Shown: in pieces, positions 14,151-18,925 of the stretch
Position numbering within the stretch: position 1 is the first letter of the stretch
Layout of the letters: each line of letters starts with the position of its first letter
Assembly (NCBI GenBank): GCA_009845505.1
Contig: VXZL01000536.1
Location: 1-18,925, forward strand
Direction of reading: 5' to 3'
DNA: 18,925 nucleotides
From: Candidatus Poribacteria bacterium
GTDB taxonomy: Bacteria; Poribacteria; WGA-4E; WGA-3G
Program-made: the position numbers and the translations under genes
Notes under the pieces: model-generated
Seen by the model: only the letters and a program-made list of their open reading frames with translations
Told to the model about the DNA's origin: nothing
Databases searched by the model: none

Positions 14151-14262
14151 AGGACTTAAGTACTTCACCGGTAGGTGCGGTTTCTAACCGCACCGATCCT
14201 ATGAAAGTGAGTGTCTTTGCTTTCTGAAGACGGATGTTTCAACGCAATTTTGCGTAAGTCCT
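14151..14262. repeat. Segment bounded by AGGACTTA / TAAGTCCT inverted repeat
   Basis: AGGACTTA (14151-14158) and TAAGTCCT (14255-14262) are exact inverted repeats about 96 bp apart. The right arm overlaps a small palindrome ACGCAA-TT-TTGCGT (14242-14255). A family A hairpin lies inside. AGGACTTA occurs again at 18801-18808 beside the terminal family B copy. Confidence 0.4.
14168..14195 (+). repeat. Family A palindromic repeat, copy 3
   Basis: GGTGCGGTT (14174-14182), loop TCT, AACCGCACC (14186-14194), with CCGGTA on the left. It lies 36 bp after the CorC-like stop codon, in the same orientation as the other copies. Confidence 0.85.
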
Positions 14263-14283
14263 GACCAATAAATAAGTGGACAT

Positions 14284-14315
14284 CTTTGTAGCATAACCTG
14301 TTAGGTTGTGCAAAT
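14284..14315 (+). repeat. Family C repeat, copy 2
   Basis: It matches 9501-9532 at 28 of 32 positions. The core AACCT-GTT-AGGTT (14295-14307) is a small hairpin. It ends 10 bp before the -35 box of the tRNA promoter. Confidence 0.7.
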
Positions 14316-14325
14316 CAAAATTAAT

Positions 14326-14354
14326 TTGACAACTCTCGATAAGAAAGGTATAAT
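14326..14354 (+). promoter_or_regulatory. Perfect consensus promoter for tRNA-Pro
   Basis: TTGACA (14326-14331), exactly 17 bp, TATAAT (14349-14354): a full match to the sigma70 consensus. The expected start near 14361 is about 6 nt before the tRNA, as expected for a strong stable-RNA promoter. Confidence 0.92.
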
Positions 14355-14366
14355 TAAGCATAAGAA

Positions 14367-14441
<75 letters not shown>

Positions 14442-14480
14442 TTCTATCCCTTCACAGACAACGCATTTATACCTAAAACC

Positions 14481-15266
14481 ATGGCAGCCCAAAAGACAGA
14501 AGCGATTGTCATTCGCACCTTGCCCCTTCAGGAATTCCATAAAATCATTACCTTCTACACACCGGATTTCGGGAAGGTCAAAGCGGTTGCTTATGGTATA
14601 AAAAGCCCAAAAAGCCGTCTCGGCGGCAGCTTAGAACTCCTTAACTACGGAACGCTCCTCTTTCAACATCGCGAAAATCGAGAATTGCAAAATATCACCG
14701 ACTTCAATCTCCTCGACGGATTTGACGCGATCCATTCTGACTTCACACGCATCACCTACGGATGCTATTTCGCCGAACTCGTAGACAGCAGTGCTTCAGA
14801 AGGTATCGCCAGCCCTGAAATCTTCGATCTCCTCCGATCTACCTTTCAATTTCTGGTCCATGCTGATGACATCCCCTTGCTCGCAAGAGGATTTGAAATC
14901 AAATTTCTGGACTGCGCAGGCTACGGACCTGAACTCGCGCGGTGTGTTCATTGCGGCTCAGATGTAAAAGGCACATCTACTGATCGAAAAAGTAAAACAA
15001 CAAGTCCGTTCGGCATCGCCTTTAGCATCCGCTACGGGGGTGTGCTTTGCAACGGTTGTGAAAATCGAGACGGTGCCGCCTTTACAATCGCACCCGGCAG
15101 TCGTGAACTGCTAAGGATGCTTCGGAAATCCGAGTGGGAACGGTTCAATCGGATCCGCGCCTCTACCCGAAACCATCAAGAACTGAAACGCCTACTTGGA
15201 AGCTTCATTGAATACCATACCGAACGGAACTTGAAAAGTCTCAAGTTTATTGAGAATGTTTTGTAG
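14481..15266 (+). CDS. recO: DNA repair protein RecO
   Basis: A 261-residue RecO, which with RecR loads RecA onto SSB-coated single-stranded DNA in recombinational repair. The N-terminal OB-fold (residues 1-80) begins with the typical KTEAIVIRTLPLQEFHKIITFYTPDFGKVKAVAYG. The C-terminal helical domain carries a four-cysteine zinc site: C155 and C158 (RCVHCG), C190 and C193 (LCNGC). The ATG at 14481 matches the family start, but no Shine-Dalgarno sequence is visible (ACCTAAAACC precedes it). It lies only 39 bp after tRNA-Pro with no terminator between, so it is probably read from the tRNA promoter and released by tRNA processing. Confidence 0.93.
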   Translation: MAAQKTEAIVIRTLPLQEFHKIITFYTPDFGKVKAVAYGIKSPKSRLGGSLELLNYGTLLFQHRENRELQNITDFNLLDGFDAIHSDFTRITYGCYFAELVDSSASEGIASPEIFDLLRSTFQFLVHADDIPLLARGFEIKFLDCAGYGPELARCVHCGSDVKGTSTDRKSKTTSPFGIAFSIRYGGVLCNGCENRDGAAFTIAPGSRELLRMLRKSEWERFNRIRASTRNHQELKRLLGSFIEYHTERNLKSLKFIENVL

Positions 15267-15327
15267 GCATTCAAACAACATTCGCCAAACACTCAGAACA
15301 TATCACTATTCATAAGGAGTCATAAAA

Positions 15328-18300
15328 TTGAAAAAATATAACCCGTTGCAGACTTTCAGTGGTAAATCCTGGAGAACTGTAAAGTTCACCAAAATAGCCG
15401 CCCTTTTAATCGCTGCCATCTATGTTATAACAGCAGTTTCCTTCGACGTTCACGCTGCGATCACCGGAAAGATTGCGGGTGTAATCACCACTGAAGCAAC
15501 AAATGAACCACTCGCGAACGTCACCGTAACACTCGTCGGAACAAGCAGCACTGCAACAACAAATGATGCAGGCTACTACGTGATGACCAACATCCCACCC
15601 GGCGATTATGACATAAAAGCGGAATTAACAGATTACGGACCTGAGACCGTGGAGGGTGCGAAAGTACTCGCTGGACTCACCACAACTCTAAACTTCGCTT
15701 TGAAGACCTCCGAAGTTGTCACACTCGAAGGGATAACAGTAACAGCCGTCAAACCGCTAATCAAGCGGGACGTTACGCAAACGACAAGAATCATCGAATC
15801 CGAAGATATTGAGGCGATGCCTCGCGACACGGTCAATGGCATCCTACAGACCCTACCTGGGGTGGCAGTGCTAAACTCCACTGGCTCAACCCATGTTCGC
15901 GGCGGTAGGTCCACAGAGATTAGATACCTCATTGACGGTATCCCGATTAACGATCCAATCGGCAGAAGTTTGGGTTTGAGTATCGGTACAAACTCCCTCG
16001 AACAAATGGAAGTCATCACGGGTGGATTCAACGCCGAACACGGCGACGCACAATCCGGTATCGTTAACCTTATCACGAAAGTTGGAACGAGTAAATTCTC
16101 CGGTAGAGTCCGCTACCGAGTCGGGCAGTGGGGAACACATCACGGCGACCCTCTATACGGCCCGTGGTTGGATCCGGACAACGGATTTCGTCCTGTGGCA
16201 CTTTCACCCTTCAGAGGTATCTTCATCGGTCAACCTTACGACTATCAAGCACCGTATCGCGGACAGCCCGTTACAGTTGAGGAGTTAGCGGAACGTGAAG
16301 GCGATGACCAGATTGTCTTTACAGAAATCTTCCCCGGTGTGTATGCCGATAGGACAGAAAATCCGCTGCAACCCGTGATAGACCCCGAAACGGGTGCACC
16401 GCAAGTTAATGAGGAGACGGGCGAAGTCATCATGGCACCCCAACCCTACAAAGATGCCGATGGCACTGTTATCGACTATGAAAAGAGACAGGTCACCCTC
16501 TTAGACGGCTACGTTGTAGATTTGGAACAATATAGCGGATTGTTCAATGATACGAAAAACTACGAACTCTCTCCGAGCCATATCGGTGAATTCGCACTCA
16601 GCGGACCAATATGGGGAAACCGACTAACCTTCTCCGCCTCCAGCCAGATAAGTCGGAACAATAGCTTTCTGCCGAATAGCACCGGAACAGGATATATCTT
16701 CCAAGGTAAATTGAAGTTTGAAGTAACACCCAGCATTAAACTCACCGCAGGCGGTCTCTTCAACCGCGGAGAAAGCCAATCTTATGGTGGTTCGTTACGT
16801 TTTTGGCCCAGCGCAGTGCCAGAGTCAAAATCGGATGCGCGGAATATATCCGTCCGCCTTTCGCACAATATCAACTCCGGCACTTTCTATACACTGACGC
16901 TTGGGCAATTCCATCGCTCTTCCGAGGCGAATCAACCCGGAAAAGTGTGGGACCCCTTAGATAAAACGTTTGATGAAAACGCTTGGGACCCTGAAAAATC
17001 GTTTGAGCAGAACCAAGAAGAAGGCAGAATTAGAAACCCGCCGCAACAAGCATACAACGATACAACCTACTTCGTTGCAGGGGATAACAACTCTTGGGGG
17101 GCCAGTAGTGCGACAACCTCAATATTGAGAGCGGATTTTGCCAGCCAGCTTACCGCAAATCACCTGATTCAGACAGGTGTCGAATTCTTGGGATATGAAC
17201 TCTATAATCTTGGCGCGACAAATTACGGAAGTTCCAACCTCTACATGGAGTTCTACGATGTCCAACCCCAATCCCTAAGTATGTATGTCCAAGACAAGAT
17301 GGAATACGAAGGCATGATTGTCAATGCCGGATTGCGATACGATCTATATAGTCCAGACGGTATCTCACCGGCAGATCCCTTGGATCCACTCGAACTGAAT
17401 GACGACGGTACAATCAAACTGGACAAAAGCACTTACAAAGTCGGACTACCTATTATCAAAGATCCAGTTGAGGCTTCTACCAAACACATGATCGCACCCC
17501 GTCTCGGCATCTCCTTTCCCGTTACTGAGAGATCGAAGTTGCATTTCACGTACGGACACTACTATCAAATTCCACGAGGCGATGACCTCTACGAAAATCT
17601 CAGTTTTGACATGCGTGGTGCCATCCGAAGAAGGGGCAACCCCGACCTGAATCCAGAGAAGACCATCGCCTATGAAGTTGGAATAATCCGACAATTCACT
17701 GACGATTTAACGATAGACATCACCGGATTCACCAAGGACATTGACAGACTCGTCAACAGTGTACACGTTGACATCACCAACGATTATAGCTACTTCCTTA
17801 ACGGTGAATTCAACGATAGGCTCCACGGTATCTACGGGCGGGTTCAAGGATTTGAACTCACGATTCGCAAGTGGCGCACAGCAGAAAATCGGGTTTCGGG
17901 ACTGCTAAGTTACACCTATTCTGTCGCGAAAGGGAAAGGCTCCAGTCGAAATTTGGGCTACCTCACCTACTACCGGCAACAGCCCGATGTAACAGAAAGC
18001 CATCCGTTAGCGTGGGACCAGCGTCATATTCTTTCTGCCTTGCTGGATGTCCAACTGCCCTTTGATTCTTCTGTCAACTTTGTGGGTCGGTATGCCAGCG
18101 GTTTGCCCTATACCCCCAATCCGAGAGCACCCGTCAAACCCGACATCAATTCAAAGCGTTATCCGCCAACCTATAACGTTGACGCGCTCTTTAGCAAACG
18201 GAGTCGGATTGGTGGGTTGACCTATACCTTCTTTGCGGACATCCGCAACATCTTCAACACAAAAAATCTCGACGATCTTCTCGATGCGGTGACCTACGAC

Positions 18301-18396
18301 CGTTACGGCATTCCGCTCACCAGTCAGAAGCATTCACACCCACTGTCATGGAGCTCCCCGAGGTTGATTATGATGGGGGTAAGTTTGGATTTTTAG
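15328..18396 (+). CDS. TonB-dependent outer-membrane receptor with N-terminal carboxypeptidase-regulatory-like domain
   Basis: A 1022-residue receptor. In order: a signal peptide (basic start, hydrophobic core about 22-38, likely cleavage after VHA at 43); a carboxypeptidase D regulatory-like beta-sandwich (about 45-125; GKIAGVITTEATNEPLANVTV, GDYDIKAEL); a TonB-box-like stretch (LEGITVTA, about 133-140); a plug domain (about 150-250; ILQTLPGVAV, HVRGGRSTEIRYLIDGIPIND, VITGGFNAEHGDAQSGIVNLITK); and a long beta-barrel ending in MGVSLDF, with the usual terminal phenylalanine. Such proteins import large substrates (metal chelates, cobalamin, glycans) using energy from TonB-ExbBD, which is not in this window. 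Ligand unknown. The start is TTG at 15328 with AAGGAG 8 nt upstream. No SusD-like partner follows. Confidence 0.95.
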   Translation: MKKYNPLQTFSGKSWRTVKFTKIAALLIAAIYVITAVSFDVHAAITGKIAGVITTEATNEPLANVTVTLVGTSSTATTNDAGYYVMTNIPPGDYDIKAELTDYGPETVEGAKVLAGLTTTLNFALKTSEVVTLEGITVTAVKPLIKRDVTQTTRIIESEDIEAMPRDTVNGILQTLPGVAVLNSTGSTHVRGGRSTEIRYLIDGIPINDPIGRSLGLSIGTNSLEQMEVITGGFNAEHGDAQSGIVNLITKVGTSKFSGRVRYRVGQWGTHHGDPLYGPWLDPDNGFRPVALSPFRGIFIGQPYDYQAPYRGQPVTVEELAEREGDDQIVFTEIFPGVYADRTENPLQPVIDPETGAPQVNEETGEVIMAPQPYKDADGTVIDYEKRQVTLLDGYVVDLEQYSGLFNDTKNYELSPSHIGEFALSGPIWGNRLTFSASSQISRNNSFLPNSTGTGYIFQGKLKFEVTPSIKLTAGGLFNRGESQSYGGSLRFWPSAVPESKSDARNISVRLSHNINSGTFYTLTLGQFHRSSEANQPGKVWDPLDKTFDENAWDPEKSFEQNQEEGRIRNPPQQAYNDTTYFVAGDNNSWGASSATTSILRADFASQLTANHLIQTGVEFLGYELYNLGATNYGSSNLYMEFYDVQPQSLSMYVQDKMEYEGMIVNAGLRYDLYSPDGISPADPLDPLELNDDGTIKLDKSTYKVGLPIIKDPVEASTKHMIAPRLGISFPVTERSKLHFTYGHYYQIPRGDDLYENLSFDMRGAIRRRGNPDLNPEKTIAYEVGIIRQFTDDLTIDITGFTKDIDRLVNSVHVDITNDYSYFLNGEFNDRLHGIYGRVQGFELTIRKWRTAENRVSGLLSYTYSVAKGKGSSRNLGYLTYYRQQPDVTESHPLAWDQRHILSALLDVQLPFDSSVNFVGRYASGLPYTPNPRAPVKPDINSKRYPPTYNVDALFSKRSRIGGLTYTFFADIRNIFNTKNLDDLLDAVTYDRYGIPLTSQKHSHPLSWSSPRLIMMGVSLDF

Positions 18397-18451
18397 TTGA
18401 ATAATACCATCTCTAAAGGTTTATGTCGCATTAACCATACTGGACACCCCG

Positions 18452-18486
18452 GCCCGGGTAGGTGCGGTTTCCCAACCGCACCGGGC
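18452..18486 (+). repeat. Family A palindromic repeat, copy 4
   Basis: GGTGCGGTT (18461-18469), loop TCCC, AACCGCACC (18474-18482). An outer GCCC (18452-18455) pairs with GGGC (18483-18486) across a bulge GGGTA, like the outer stem of copy 1. It lies 56 bp after the receptor stop codon. Confidence 0.85.
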
Positions 18487-18526
18487 ATCATTGAAAAATA
18501 GGAACCCTTTTAAAAGGATTCAAACA

Positions 18527-18769
18527 ATGCGGATGCAAGAAATCGCAGAAGCCATAAAAACGTTAAGTCCGACTGATCGGGATCACTTACGAAAACTATT
18601 GAAAGAGCAAGACGAAACCGATAAACTAGAAGTATTTCATCAAGTGCTACTGTCGAAAGGCTTAGTTAAAGAAGTGAAAAAGCCTCATGTCCCTGACACG
18701 ATTAAACGCCAACTCATTGAGGTCAAAGGGAAACCTGTCTCACAAACAATTGTTGAGGAGCGGAAATAG
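18527..18769 (+). CDS. Small hypothetical protein, antitoxin-like
   Basis: An 80-residue, highly charged protein. It begins with a helical segment MRMQEIAEAIKTLSPTDRDHLRKLL, then DETDKLEVFHQVLLSKGLVKEVKKP, and ends with IEVKGKPVSQTIVEERK. The ATG at 18527 has AAGGA 8 nt upstream; the frame opens earlier at a TTG (18491) with no ribosome-binding site. The 'LSPxDRxxLxxLL' start and 'V.GKPVSxxIxEER' end recall short proteins that I have seen upstream of PIN-domain toxins, so an antitoxin-like role is conceivable. However, no toxin gene follows in the remaining 156 bp, which contains a hairpin and repeat sequence. It could be a solitary antitoxin remnant or something unrelated. Confidence 0.65.
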   Translation: MRMQEIAEAIKTLSPTDRDHLRKLLKEQDETDKLEVFHQVLLSKGLVKEVKKPHVPDTIKRQLIEVKGKPVSQTIVEERK

Positions 18770-18777
18770 GCGGTGAT

Positions 18778-18801
18778 CTATCATTTGGGTTTGTATGATA
18801 G
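18778..18801. repeat. Hairpin after the small ORF
   Basis: CTATCAT (18778-18784) and ATGATAG (18795-18801) form a perfect 7-bp stem with a 10-nt loop, 8 bp after the stop codon at 18767-18769. It is AT-rich with no T-run, so a terminator role is weakly supported. Confidence 0.35.
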
Positions 18802-18815
18802 GACTTACACAGCGA

Positions 18816-18872
18816 TGCGATAATGCACGTCGCATTTGGGCGAATACGCCGCAGAATCGCATCACTACAAAC
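18816..18872. repeat. Family B element, shortened copy
   Basis: It aligns with 4907-4984 from TGCGATAATGCAC through GCATTTGGG to the right end (CACTACAAAC against CTACTACGAAC), but lacks about 22 bp of the centre (around 4932-4953). The left terminal part is also missing. The last bases of the window (18915-18925, GTTCGTAGTGG with one extra G) look like the beginning of another copy cut by the edge. Confidence 0.65.
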
Positions 18873-18925
18873 AGGCGGACCTTGAAAGGACGCGGGTTTC
18901 TCAAAAGCAGCCCGGTTCGTAGTGG

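Noticed and set aside
15633..16076. A 147-residue minus-strand ORF
   Set aside because: It is antisense to the plug domain of the TonB receptor; composition is that of a shadow frame.
18773..18823. Start of a PIN-toxin gene after the antitoxin-like ORF (GTG at 18773)
   Set aside because: The frame closes after 16 codons and lacks the conserved PIN start.

Overview
The window reads like a chromosome segment of an uncultured, Gram-negative-type bacterium. It carries a TonB-dependent outer-membrane receptor, three lipoproteins with lipoboxes, and a bacterial phoH-ybeY-corC block. Two phytanoyl-CoA dioxygenase (PhyH) family genes, several TTG starts, and many short palindromic intergenic repeats remind me of Candidatus Poribacteria or a neighbouring lineage. 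That placement is from memory of such genomes and is not shown by the sequence. Coding density is high; no rRNA, CRISPR array, transposase or phage gene was found.

Layout. 1-2424 (+): a class III aminotransferase of the glutamate-1-semialdehyde aminomutase type, cut by the left edge, then the beta subunit of a 2-oxoacid dehydrogenase E1. 2531-4630 (-): a PhyH-type dioxygenase followed by a nucleotide-transporter-like membrane protein, probably one operon. 4679-4759: two consensus-like sigma70 promoters facing apart. 5038-6361 (+): a solitary DNA adenine methyltransferase with a repeat-filled leader, then a small lipoprotein. 6383-9482 (+): a possible 19-codon leader ORF, an NAD-dependent epimerase-type SDR, a second PhyH dioxygenase and a Ldh2-type malate/lactate dehydrogenase; this looks like a small-molecule catabolic or modification cluster of unknown substrate. 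9483-9803: a gene-free stretch made largely of repeats. 9804-11093 (+): two tandem paralogous lipoproteins. 11102-14131 (+): two possible tandem promoters, then phoH, ybeY and a CorC/HlyC-type CBS protein. 14326-15266 (+): a perfect consensus promoter, tRNA-Pro(CGG) and recO. 15328-18396 (+): a TonB-dependent receptor. 18527-18769 (+): a small unidentified, antitoxin-like ORF. 18816-18925: repeat sequence.

The most distinctive feature is the intergenic repeat content. Family A is a 9-bp-stem hairpin (GGTAGGTGCGGTT-loop-AACCGCACC), present four times, always in the same orientation and 14-56 bp after the stop codon of a plus-strand gene. Family B is a roughly 114-bp element with 14-bp imperfect terminal inverted repeats, plus a shortened copy and fragments. 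Family C is a 32-bp unit present twice. These could be REP/MITE-like non-autonomous elements or RNA-processing/termination signals. No clearly new defence or biosynthetic system could be identified; the strongest leads are the repeat families, the tandem lipoproteins, the tRNA-recO arrangement and the PhyH/SDR/Ldh2 cluster.
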